Source: Ruminococcus flavefaciens MA2007 (GTDB lineage Bacteria; Bacillota; Clostridia; Oscillospirales; Ruminococcaceae). Taken from it: DNA of 64,000 nucleotides. Positions 41,587-48,584 of this stretch are shown here, piece by piece. Below the pieces are notes generated by a model. It did not search any database. It was not told the DNA's origin and was given only the letters and a program-made list of their open reading frames with translations. A program made the translations under genes and the position numbers. The stretch spans positions 310,001 through 374,000 of the forward strand of contig NZ_JHXF01000001.1 in the NCBI RefSeq assembly GCF_000621845.1, written 5' to 3'. Every line of letters begins with the position of its first letter. Position 1 is the stretch's first letter.

Positions 41587-41919
41587 TTATAGAACAGATT
41601 TTTCAGTAAAGTCAATAATGGCAAGTATCAGAACTATTATCGTGCAAAATCCCCATAATATAGCGGCAGGACGCATTTTTTCATTGCCCAGCCTGAATGC
41701 TTTGTAACCGCACATCATGCAGTTCATAAATGCGAGCATTGCCCATAAGCTGTTATTGTTATGACCTGTTATTACCGCTTCAAGAAGGAAAAGCACTCCC
41801 GAAAAGATCGCAGAAGTTATAATTGCAAATTTGGCGGCGCTTTTTCCGTTTTCCAGTTCGGCGATATCGCGGTTTTTGTTTTCCTGTCTGCTTTTAGCGA
41901 GTATTTCTTCTTTATTCAT
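41587..41919 (-). CDS. Small membrane protein, paralogue 1 (DUF6442-like)
   Basis: 110 aa from ATG 41919 (AGGT region upstream, GGGAGGTAAC). It has the same head, MNKEEILAKSRQENKNRDIAE, followed by KSAAKFAIITSAIFSGVLFLLEAVI and further hydrophobic helices. It is the first gene of the XRE operon. A longer reading to 42087 runs through the promoter and is rejected. Possible partners of the XRE repressor in sensing, but no evidence beyond position. Confidence 0.8.
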   Translation of the reverse strand: MNKEEILAKSRQENKNRDIAELENGKSAAKFAIITSAIFSGVLFLLEAVITGHNNNSLWAMLAFMNCMMCGYKAFRLGNEKMRPAAILWGFCTIIVLILAIIDFTEKSVL

Positions 41920-41965
41920 AAATGTTACCTCCCATATCATGCAAAGTTTTGTTGACGATTTTTGA

Positions 41966-41977
41966 CAAGTATACTTG
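41966..41977. promoter_or_regulatory. XRE operator 1 (downstream of -10)
   Basis: CAAGTATACTTG, a perfect 12-bp palindrome, just after the transcription start of the minus-strand operon. Confidence 0.7.
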
Positions 41978-41985
41978 GTAATTGT

Positions 41986-42014
41986 ATTATAGCACTGCCA
42001 AGTGTACTTGTCAA
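41986..42014 (-). promoter_or_regulatory. Promoter of the XRE operon
   Basis: On the minus strand TTGACA (42014-42009) and TATAAT (41991-41986), both perfect, spacer 17 bp. Confidence 0.85.
41999..42010. promoter_or_regulatory. XRE operator 2 (in the spacer, overlapping -35)
   Basis: CAAGTGTACTTG, one mismatch from operator 1, with its centre 33 bp (three turns) from it. A third, weaker site CAAAGCGAACTTG is at 42022-42034. Confidence 0.7.
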
Positions 42015-42102
42015 GACCTTGCAAAGCGAACTTGTCGTTTTCGTGATTTTTACCAATCGGGCGGTCCTCGAATAGTTGCATATGCACAAAAAGCCCTTAG
42101 CC

Positions 42103-42234
42103 TGTAGGGGCGGCGGAACGCCGCCCGCAGGTCTTGCAGCGGCTATAAATGACCATATGTAGGGGCTGGCGTCCCCGACAGCCCGTGATAGGCGTATAAT
42201 CCATGTCGGGAGCCCGAGGGCGGGCTCCCCTACA
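42103..42234. repeat. Three family A hairpin repeats
   Basis: Forward units at 42103-42127 and 42158-42185, reverse unit at 42207-42234. Confidence 0.85.
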
Positions 42235-42254
42235 TATCATACTATAAAAATGAA

Positions 42255-42280
42255 AAGGCACCGTAATTTTACGGTGCCTT
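42255..42280 (-). terminator. Terminator of cellobiose phosphorylase
   Basis: AAGGCACCGTAA / TTACGGTGCCTT with A run at 42253-42256 (T run on minus). Confidence 0.85.
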
Positions 42281-42308
42281 AATTCTTAGCTCTTAGTTCT
42301 TAGTTCTG

Positions 42309-44726
42309 TTAGCCCATAACTACCTTTATCTCATTAACATCGGCAAGCTTATCAGCAGGAACATAGTTGCCTGCAAGCTTCTCGCCGTTGAGAGTGAGCT
42401 CCTTAACGCCGCTCTGAACGTGTGCGGAGTTGTCGATAGTGATGTTGAGCTTCTTGCCGCGGAAGTTCTTCTCAATTTTGAAGCCGTCCCACTTAGCAGG
42501 GATAGACGGAGCGATAGCAAGTCCGTTAAGGTCGGGACGCATACCGCAGATACCCTCAACACAGCCTACCATTACTGTAGAAGCTGTACCTGTGAGCCAG
42601 TGAACGTGTGAACGTCCCTCGTAAGGAGAAGCCTTCGACTCGGTGAACTGACCGTGTACATATGGCTCCATAACGCGAATTTCAGCCTTGTCGTTCATAG
42701 CGGCAGGTGAGCTTTCAAGGAAATACTCGAATGCGCGGTCACCGTGACCGAGGAGAGCCTCTGCAAGTATCAGCCAGCCCTGTGACTGTGAGAAGATACC
42801 GCCGTTTTCCTTTGTATCGAGGTTGAACACCTGCATGAGAGCGCCCTTGAAGTGGTGATACTTGTAAGGAGGATCAAGGAGCTTTGCTCCGTAAGGTGTA
42901 TTGAGTATATCGTGAACGCTGTTCATAGCCTTTTCAGCCTGCTCGTCGGAAGCAAAGCGTGAGATTACGCTCCAGCTCTGAGGATTGAGCCACATATTAG
43001 CCTCGGGATCCTTCTTGGCACCGACGATAACGCCGTTGTCGCGGATACCGCGGATAAATCTGTCCTCGTCCCAGCACTTTCCGAGAGCGTCGCCCAGCTT
43101 CTTCTGAACGCCGTCGAGGTATGCGATGTATTCTGTATCGTTCTTGTCCTTAGCCATGTCGCGCATAACGTTCATAGCGTAGTAGAGCTGGAATGCCACG
43201 AATGTGGACTCGCCCTGTGCGCCGAGGCGGAGACAGTCGTTCCAGTCAGCGTGGAGACCTGCGGGCATATCGTGACTGCCGAGACGCTCCATAGAGAAGC
43301 GGATAGCGTTCTTGAGGTGCTCGTAAACGGTAGCCTTTCCGCCGCCCTCTTCTGCGTATGTGATAACTTCGTCGAGGAAGCCCTTGTTGCCGCTCTCGCC
43401 GAGGTACTTTACGATAGTGGGGAAGAGCCAGAGAGCGTCGTCAGCACGGTAAGAGGGGTGACCTGTTTCCTTAGCGTAAACGCTGTGCTCGTCGTTCTCG
43501 TCGGGACAGGTCTCGTGACCTGCGTTGTGGTCGAACTTAACAAGTGGGAGACCGCCGCCGTTGCTTACCTGAGCGGAGAGCATGAAGCGTATCTTCTCAG
43601 CTGCCATTTCGGGATCAAGGTGAATGATACCCTGAATATCCTGTACAGTATCGCGGTAGCCGTAGCCGTTTCTGAGACCGCAGTATACGAATGAAGCTGC
43701 TCTTGACCAGATGAATGTGATGAAGCACTGGTAAGCGTTCCATACGTTTATCATGTTGTTGAACTCGTCTGACGGAGTCTCTACCTTGAAGTTTGAGAGC
43801 TGACCGTGCCAGTAGTCCTTGAGCTGCTTAACTTCAGCGTCTACCTTGCCTGCTGCCTTGTATTCGTCGAGGATAGCAGCAGCCTCGGGGTCCTTGCGCT
43901 CGCCGAGTACGAAGATGAATTCCTTTGTCTCGCCTGGAGCAAGAGTGATATCGCTCTGGAGAGCGCCGCAGGAGTTGGAGTTATAGTTCATAACGCCGCT
44001 GCACTTGCCGTTCTCGACAGCGATAGGATTCGAGAAAGTTCTGTAAGGTCCGATGAAGTCGCTGAGACTTCCGCAGCAGCCTGTAACGGGCTGACCTACC
44101 ATGCCGAAGAATCTCTCCTGACCGTTGTAGCCGTTCTCGTCGAAGCCTGTGTTCTCGTTCATGTGCTGGATAATGCGGTTGCCGCCCTCAAAGCTTGTGC
44201 GAGTGATGAACAGTGTATACTGGAGGTTTACCTGATCCTGCTCGTAGTTAGGCTCGTTGGTGAACTCGATAAAGCCGAATACAGAGAGCTTTCTCTCCTT
44301 TGAGGAGTTGTTTGTTATCTTAGCTCTCCATACTTCGTATGTCTTTCCGTAGGGAACGTAGTATGTAGTTTCGGACTTGATATCAGCATATTCAGCTGAA
44401 ATAACAGTATAAGCAGTACCGTGGCGGCATTCGCTCTTGTACTTGTCAAGGGGCTTGCCTACAGGCTGCCATGAAGCCGACCAGTAATCGGCTGTGTCGT
44501 TGTCTCTTATATAGATGTAACGTCCGGGGAGCGCCATATCCGAATTGAAGCGGAAGCGTGAAAGACGTCCGTTAGCGCCTGACTTAACGAAGCTGTAGCC
44601 TGCTGCGTTATTGGATATCATAGCGCCGTACTCGGGGTCTCCGAGGTAGTTAGCCCATGGCGCGGGAGTCGCTGGGTTAGTGATGACATATTCCTTATTT
44701 TCAAGGTCAAAGTGTCCAAACTGCAT
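42309..44726 (-). CDS. cbp: Cellobiose phosphorylase (GH94)
   Basis: 805 aa from ATG 44726 (MQFGHFDLENKEYVI), with AAGGAGAA upstream. An earlier in-frame start at 44777 is not favoured. It cleaves cellobiose with inorganic phosphate into glucose-1-phosphate and glucose in the cytosol, saving one ATP. It has an N-terminal beta-sandwich (about 1-280) and an (alpha/alpha)6 barrel. NGYGYRDTVQD holds the predicted general acid Asp of GH94, and HADWNDCLRLG and NPQSWSVIS are typical of cellobiose phosphorylases from Ruminococcus and Clostridium. Together with the dockerin proteins it marks a cellulose user. It stands alone. Confidence 0.95.
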   Translation of the reverse strand: MQFGHFDLENKEYVITNPATPAPWANYLGDPEYGAMISNNAAGYSFVKSGANGRLSRFRFNSDMALPGRYIYIRDNDTADYWSASWQPVGKPLDKYKSECRHGTAYTVISAEYADIKSETTYYVPYGKTYEVWRAKITNNSSKERKLSVFGFIEFTNEPNYEQDQVNLQYTLFITRTSFEGGNRIIQHMNENTGFDENGYNGQERFFGMVGQPVTGCCGSLSDFIGPYRTFSNPIAVENGKCSGVMNYNSNSCGALQSDITLAPGETKEFIFVLGERKDPEAAAILDEYKAAGKVDAEVKQLKDYWHGQLSNFKVETPSDEFNNMINVWNAYQCFITFIWSRAASFVYCGLRNGYGYRDTVQDIQGIIHLDPEMAAEKIRFMLSAQVSNGGGLPLVKFDHNAGHETCPDENDEHSVYAKETGHPSYRADDALWLFPTIVKYLGESGNKGFLDEVITYAEEGGGKATVYEHLKNAIRFSMERLGSHDMPAGLHADWNDCLRLGAQGESTFVAFQLYYAMNVMRDMAKDKNDTEYIAYLDGVQKKLGDALGKCWDEDRFIRGIRDNGVIVGAKKDPEANMWLNPQSWSVISRFASDEQAEKAMNSVHDILNTPYGAKLLDPPYKYHHFKGALMQVFNLDTKENGGIFSQSQGWLILAEALLGHGDRAFEYFLESSPAAMNDKAEIRVMEPYVHGQFTESKASPYEGRSHVHWLTGTASTVMVGCVEGICGMRPDLNGLAIAPSIPAKWDGFKIEKNFRGKKLNITIDNSAHVQSGVKELTLNGEKLAGNYVPADKLADVNEIKVVMG

Positions 44727-45003
44727 AAAACATTTCTCCTTCTCATTCTGCCCTTGGACAGTGCTTGCCTCGGGCATAAAATATCATTCTAAGTATACCA
44801 TGTAATGCAAAATTTGACAAGGGGGTGATGATGAACAAATTATGAACATCAGTCATAAAAGTGCAGTTTTTTACTACAAATTGTAATAAAGTGTTATAGA
44901 TTTGCTTATAGTTGATATATTCGTGACAGAGGCTTATACATTTCGTTTTAGGGAGAGCCCTGTGCAAGCTGTGAATCGGAGAGTGCAAGGTATGCATAGC
45001 GTA

Positions 45004-45032
45004 TTGATTTTTGTCAGCTTCTCAATTATAAT
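45004..45032 (+). promoter_or_regulatory. Promoter of the LytTR operon
   Basis: TTGATT (45004-45009), 17-bp spacer, TATAAT (45027-45032). Confidence 0.6.
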
Positions 45033-45092
45033 AAAATCACAGGGAATAGCTATTACCACTGATTACATATATTCTTTTGCTAAGGGCATTTG

Positions 45093-45123
45093 AGGATATT
45101 TTCCCCGCCTTCGGCGGGGAAAA
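45093..45123 (+). other. Perfect 14-bp hairpin in the LytTR leader
   Basis: ATATTTTCCCCGCC-TTC-GGCGGGGAAAATAT, followed by A residues, not T. It is therefore not a terminator on the plus strand, and the minus strand also lacks a T run. It probably protects the mRNA 5' end or slows initiation. Confidence 0.6.
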
Positions 45124-45159
45124 TATAAAAAAATAGGAACAGGGAGGCGATGTGAGCAA

Positions 45160-45606
45160 ATGAAGATAAGATTGCTGGTAAGCGACGAACACTACGATTC
45201 CATAGCGGCTGAGCTCATAAAAAAGGGCATAGACATAGACGACAGTGCGGAGCTGATACTCTCCGAGAGCAACGTCACCGTGTCGCACCTTATAGCGCGG
45301 CGCAATGAGGAGATATACAGGCTCGAAACAAAGGATATATCCCACATCGAGAGCTTTGCCCATGATATAGTGGCATACTGCGGAGAGGACGAGTACAAGC
45401 TGTCCGAGCCGCTGAAACGTCTCGAGGAGATACTCGACTCAAAGGAGTTTATCCGCGTGAGCAATTCGGTGATAGTGTCCGTATCGCACATAAAGAGCAT
45501 ACGTCCCGCGCTGTCGCAGAAATTCCTGCTGACCATGAAAAACGGCGCAAAGGTTGACGTGACAAGGACGTATTACTACATATTCAAGGAATTCTTAGGT
45601 ATATAA
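45160..45606 (+). CDS. LytTR-family DNA-binding regulator
   Basis: 148 aa, with GGGAGG upstream. A small N-terminal part (about 1-45) without a receiver domain, then a LytTR DNA-binding domain (about 50-147): IYRLETKDISHIESFAHDIVAY, EPLKRLEEILDSKEFIRVSNSVIVSVSHIKSI. Lacking a receiver, it cannot be a normal two-component regulator. LytTR proteins without receiver are often controlled by a membrane protein encoded next to them, and such a gene follows here after 12 bp. The three TGACA-N2-TGTCA sites after that gene are the obvious candidate targets. Confidence 0.85.
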   Translation: MKIRLLVSDEHYDSIAAELIKKGIDIDDSAELILSESNVTVSHLIARRNEEIYRLETKDISHIESFAHDIVAYCGEDEYKLSEPLKRLEEILDSKEFIRVSNSVIVSVSHIKSIRPALSQKFLLTMKNGAKVDVTRTYYYIFKEFLGI

Positions 45607-45618
45607 GGAGGGATAGAT

Positions 45619-46362
45619 ATGGCAGCAGGAATAAGTATTGCAAGTCTCTTTCTGCCGATAGCTGCTGTTGTGATTATAGTAGCCGCTGCATTTGCGGTTT
45701 ATAAAGCGATATATAAACGCAGGATAAACAAGCGGCTTGCAGAGGGCAGAGAAGCAGATATAAAACCCATGATGTCGCCTTTTAAGTTCATTATCGTCAC
45801 TTTGCTGGGTGCTGTGGGCGGAATGATATTGATATGGCTGATAATAATAATAGTGTTCAGCGCGAGAATGAACAGTCAGAAGAAAGACATGGCAGTATAT
45901 CCGAGCTTGAGTTTTTACAGAGATGAGATGCTTGAGGATTCGCTGTTTGCAGGGTATAAATTCGGCGATGAGATAAAGGGTTATAACAGGGTATCAAAGC
46001 AGTTCGGTGATGTAAAGCTCGAAGTATACATCATAAAAAACAGCTATGATATGTTCCCGACTGTCCTTGTCGCTTCGGACTATGTCGGCGATAAAGAAAC
46101 TGTTACATTCTGCGAAGGGGTTAAATACAGCTTTTACAGTGAGAAATGGGGGAACGATGTATGCCCCGATTCTCTGACCGCGATAGATGTAGGCGGCTAT
46201 AAGGGCGAATTTACATTGGAGCATAATGTGTATTACACGGACGATGCTGAGAAATTGATAAATGAACCTCCCGATGAGAGTTACAGGCTTGATTTCAAGA
46301 TACATGAGTCGGGCTCCATATCTTGTCCGCAGCTGGGATTTACGGTAGACAGCTGGGACTGA
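45619..46362 (+). CDS. Membrane protein partner of the LytTR regulator
   Basis: 247 aa, with GGAGGG upstream. Two membrane helices (about 9-27 and 50-78) are separated by a basic cytosolic stretch; the remainder (about 85-247) is extracellular and beta-rich, with ASDYVGDKETVTFCEG and GYKGEFTLEHNVYYTDD. No family was recognised. The LytTR-plus-membrane protein pattern is known, with the membrane protein holding the regulator inactive, but the known DUF3021-type partners look different from this one. Inference: it is the sensor of the pair. A perfect terminator hairpin CAGGCGGC / GCCGCCTG follows at 46387-46406. Confidence 0.6.
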   Translation: MAAGISIASLFLPIAAVVIIVAAAFAVYKAIYKRRINKRLAEGREADIKPMMSPFKFIIVTLLGAVGGMILIWLIIIIVFSARMNSQKKDMAVYPSLSFYRDEMLEDSLFAGYKFGDEIKGYNRVSKQFGDVKLEVYIIKNSYDMFPTVLVASDYVGDKETVTFCEGVKYSFYSEKWGNDVCPDSLTAIDVGGYKGEFTLEHNVYYTDDAEKLINEPPDESYRLDFKIHESGSISCPQLGFTVDSWD

Positions 46363-46386
46363 GGAACAAAGGAAATAAACATACAG

Positions 46387-46414
46387 CAGGCGGCACTTGC
46401 CGCCTGTTTGCTTT
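46387..46414 (+). terminator. Terminator after the LytTR operon
   Basis: CAGGCGGC-ACTT-GCCGCCTG then TTTG CTTT. Confidence 0.8.
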
Positions 46415-46426
46415 AGCACACAGAAG

Positions 46427-46480
46427 TGACAAATGTCATTATTTTAGTGACAAATGTCACTGCGAAAGTGACAAATGTCA
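46427..46480. promoter_or_regulatory. Three iterated binding sites TGACA-N2-TGTCA, 21-bp spacing
   Basis: TGACAAATGTCA at 46427-46438, 46448-46459 and 46469-46480. Each begins exactly 21 bp after the last (two helical turns), so all face the same side. The last one ends just upstream of the -35 position of the next promoter, the place for an activator. Confidence 0.75.
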
Positions 46481-46504
46481 TCTATACAAACGCAAAAAAA
46501 TGAG

Positions 46505-46510
46505 TATAAT
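46505..46510 (+). promoter_or_regulatory. -10 box of the secreted protein gene
   Basis: TATAAT, with no good -35 upstream (CTATAC), which suits a promoter needing an activator. The 5' leader contains three copies of TCCAAACAAA (46550-46559, 46561-46570, 46571-46580). Confidence 0.6.
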
Positions 46511-46656
46511 AAAAGCATAGGGTTGCGCGACACCTAAAACAAATCTTTATCCAAACAAAATCCAAACAAATCCAAACAAAAACAGACAATATCACACAGG
46601 CATAATTTTATTTTACGAATCAGTATTTTTTAAATTTAAATTAAGGAGAAATTATT

Positions 46657-47250
46657 ATGAAGGTCAATTTTAAAAGAATGATAACAGCATTAGCAGCAGC
46701 CGCAATGTGCGCAGTACCAATGACAAGTGCAATGTCCGCAGGCGCAGAATACGCAGAGCTTTCAAAAATGCAGACACTTCAGGGAGTACAGCTTTCTGAT
46801 GTGATGGAAGTTAATACAGCCAAAGCAGCTCAGGGGGTACAGCTTGCTGCTTCAATGGAAACGGCAAAGGTCAATATCAAGAACAAGTTAGAGTTTCAGG
46901 GCGACTCCGATGTGATAAAAGCGTTGCAGAACGACAAGGAATACATGAATATAATGGAAAACACCTCTTTCAAGACATTAGCAGAGAATGAGGGTGAATG
47001 GTGCGGAAACGGAATCAGATACAAGTTCCGTAAAGAGCGCCGTCATGTAATTATTATTATCATTGTTATCGGCCCGATAATTGTTTGGCCAAGACCTCAT
47101 GTAGATCCTCCGAGGGATTACATGGTAAGAGGCTTAAAGAATGAACAGGCTGCGCTGGAAATGGCAGATAAAAGAGCTGCTTTGAAGATGGCAGATGTAA
47201 AGCCTGCTTTAGTAGAAAAGGCTGCTTCTGTTAAGTTAAGCAGAGCCTGA
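46657..47250 (+). CDS. Secreted protein of unknown family, likely LytTR target
   Basis: 197 aa, with AAGGAGAA upstream. Signal peptide 1-29 (cleavage near AMSAGA). Two similar units follow: LQGVQLSDVMEVNTAK and AQGVQLAASMETAK. A Lys/Glu-rich region leads to EWCGNGIRYKFRKERRH (about 114-130), then a very hydrophobic stretch VIIIIIVIGPIIVW (131-144), then Pro-rich DPPRDY and a helical Lys/Ala-rich tail. The basic patch next to a short hydrophobic helix resembles membrane-active or membrane-anchored peptides, but no known family. Only one Cys (116) is in the mature part. Expression is probably switched by the sites at 46427-46480. Function unknown. Confidence 0.7.
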   Translation: MKVNFKRMITALAAAAMCAVPMTSAMSAGAEYAELSKMQTLQGVQLSDVMEVNTAKAAQGVQLAASMETAKVNIKNKLEFQGDSDVIKALQNDKEYMNIMENTSFKTLAENEGEWCGNGIRYKFRKERRHVIIIIIVIGPIIVWPRPHVDPPRDYMVRGLKNEQAALEMADKRAALKMADVKPALVEKAASVKLSRA

Positions 47251-47317
47251 TCTGTTTACGGCAAATAAGCACTTTTATATATAGGGACAAAAAGGGATTT
47301 AATAAATTAATATATAC

Positions 47318-47370
47318 GATGACCGCCTCTGGGGTATGGGACACATACTTCGGGGGCAGTTTTTTCGGGA
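47318..47370 (+). terminator. Imperfect terminator after the secreted protein gene
   Basis: Long imperfect hairpin with inner stem GTATG / CATAC and outer ACCGCC / GGGGCAGT pairing, followed by six T. Confidence 0.55.
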
Positions 47371-47437
47371 ACTGAGATTTGACACAAAGAATATTTACTG
47401 CTATAATCAATATAAATTCAGTGAAAGGAGAATCACG

Positions 47438-47872
47438 ATGTTCATACCCGAAATACCGAATAACAGCCTTACCGAGAAAATAACCGCAATAGCCGAACTG
47501 AGCCGCGAGCTTGAAGATTCCTGCGATTTTGAGTATTCTGCTCCGAATACCGAGGAGGAGATATTGGCGTGGGAGACCGAAAACGACATAAAGATACCCG
47601 AAGCATTAAAGGACTGGCTGAGATTTTCGGGATATTCAGATATCTGCAATGAGCTTGCTGTCATAAGAGGAGTGGGCGGCTTTGAGGTCGGCTGTGAATT
47701 AGTTCCCGAGGACATGGTCATAATCGGCGAGGTCATAGGCGACGGAGAGTTCATAGGCTTTTCTTCCGTGACAGGAAAGATACTGCGTGAGGATCACGGT
47801 GATATCACCGAATACGGTTCATTTTCGGAGTTTCTTGACCGCTTTGTTATACGTATGCTGAGAAAAAGCTGA
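47438..47872 (+). CDS. SMI1/KNR4 (SUKH)-like protein
   Basis: 144 aa from ATG 47438 (AAAGGAG upstream). Typical SUKH features: EEEILAWETENDIKIPEALKDWLRFSGYSD near the N-terminus, the acidic and aromatic pattern GEVIGDGEFIGFSS later. The superfamily contains many immunity proteins that neutralise secreted polymorphic toxins, and others with housekeeping roles. No toxin of a known type is adjacent. The nearest secreted protein is the 197-aa one just upstream, so a protective role against it is worth testing but is inference. It is alone between that gene and the rimP operon. Confidence 0.8.
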   Translation: MFIPEIPNNSLTEKITAIAELSRELEDSCDFEYSAPNTEEEILAWETENDIKIPEALKDWLRFSGYSDICNELAVIRGVGGFEVGCELVPEDMVIIGEVIGDGEFIGFSSVTGKILREDHGDITEYGSFSEFLDRFVIRMLRKS

Positions 47873-47911
47873 AAAACTTGGGATTTTTTTGAAAAAAATT
47901 CCGAAAAACAC

Positions 47912-47940
47912 TTGATTTTTGCGAAAAACCGTGGTATAAT
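47912..47940 (+). promoter_or_regulatory. Promoter of the rimP-nusA-infB operon
   Basis: TTGATT (47912-47917), 17-bp spacer, TATAAT (47935-47940). Confidence 0.75.
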
Positions 47941-47962
47941 ACTTTATGATGATAGTAAACCC

Positions 47963-47987
47963 AAAGACCGGAACCCTTCCGGTCTTT
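47963..47987 (+). promoter_or_regulatory. Leader hairpin of the rimP operon
   Basis: AAAGACCGGAA-CCC-TTCCGGTCTTT, perfect 11-bp stem about 16 nt after +1, followed by AGTATTTATATT. It could be a weak terminator controlling the operon. Confidence 0.6.
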
Positions 47988-48054
47988 AGTATTTATATTG
48001 GGACTATTACATTACAGAGAAAGGAGAAACCCGAAATATCGGGAAAAACTGCCT

Positions 48055-48528
48055 ATGAAATTCAAAAAATTCGGCGGTACGGAACAAAAGGTATACGACC
48101 TTATCAAGCCCATTACCGACGAGCTGGGCTACTACCTCTGGGACGTCTGCTACGAAAAGGAAGGCGCTATGTGGTATCTCCGCGTGTTCATCGATCAGGA
48201 CGAGGGCATAACCATTGCGGACTGTGAACGCGCCAACGCTCCTATCAGCGATATTCTCGACGAAAAGGATCTTATCGCTCAGAGCTATATGCTTGAAGTA
48301 GGCTCGGCAGGTCTGGAACGCGAGCTTGTCAAGGAGGAGCACTTCGAGGTCTGTCAGGGCGACACCGTAAGAGTGCATTTCATCAGAGCTGTTGACGGCG
48401 AAAAGGAAATAGTCGCACAGCTTGCAGGGGCTGACAAGGAGGGCGTCACCGTCATACTTGAAAGCGGAGAGGAAAAGAAGTTCCCTCTGGCAGATATAGC
48501 TTTCGTAAAGCTTTATCTGGATTTCTGA
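48055..48528 (+). CDS. rimP: Ribosome maturation factor RimP
   Basis: 157 aa from ATG 48055 (MKFKKFGGTEQKVYDLIKPI). It helps 30S subunit maturation. Domain 1 has GYYLWDVCYEKEGAMWYLRVFIDQ, DCERANAPISDILDEKD and LEVGSAGLEREL; domain 2 is the C-terminal SH3-like part. The best Shine-Dalgarno AAGGAG (48021-48026) is 28 bp upstream, unusually far. Between lies the hairpin CCCGA-AATA-TCGGG (48030-48043), which may bring the two closer. First gene of the operon with nusA. Confidence 0.93.
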   Translation: MKFKKFGGTEQKVYDLIKPITDELGYYLWDVCYEKEGAMWYLRVFIDQDEGITIADCERANAPISDILDEKDLIAQSYMLEVGSAGLERELVKEEHFEVCQGDTVRVHFIRAVDGEKEIVAQLAGADKEGVTVILESGEEKKFPLADIAFVKLYLDF

Positions 48529-48584
48529 AAAATAACAATATTTGCTTAAAACCAAAATAAAATATATTGGAGGAATTTACAGAC

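Noticed and set aside
45160-45606. LytTR gene as a normal two-component response regulator
   Set aside because: No receiver domain is present; the N-terminal part is only about 45 residues.
46427-46480. CRISPR array
   Set aside because: Only three 12-bp palindromic units with 9-bp gaps; no spacers of CRISPR length and no cas genes.
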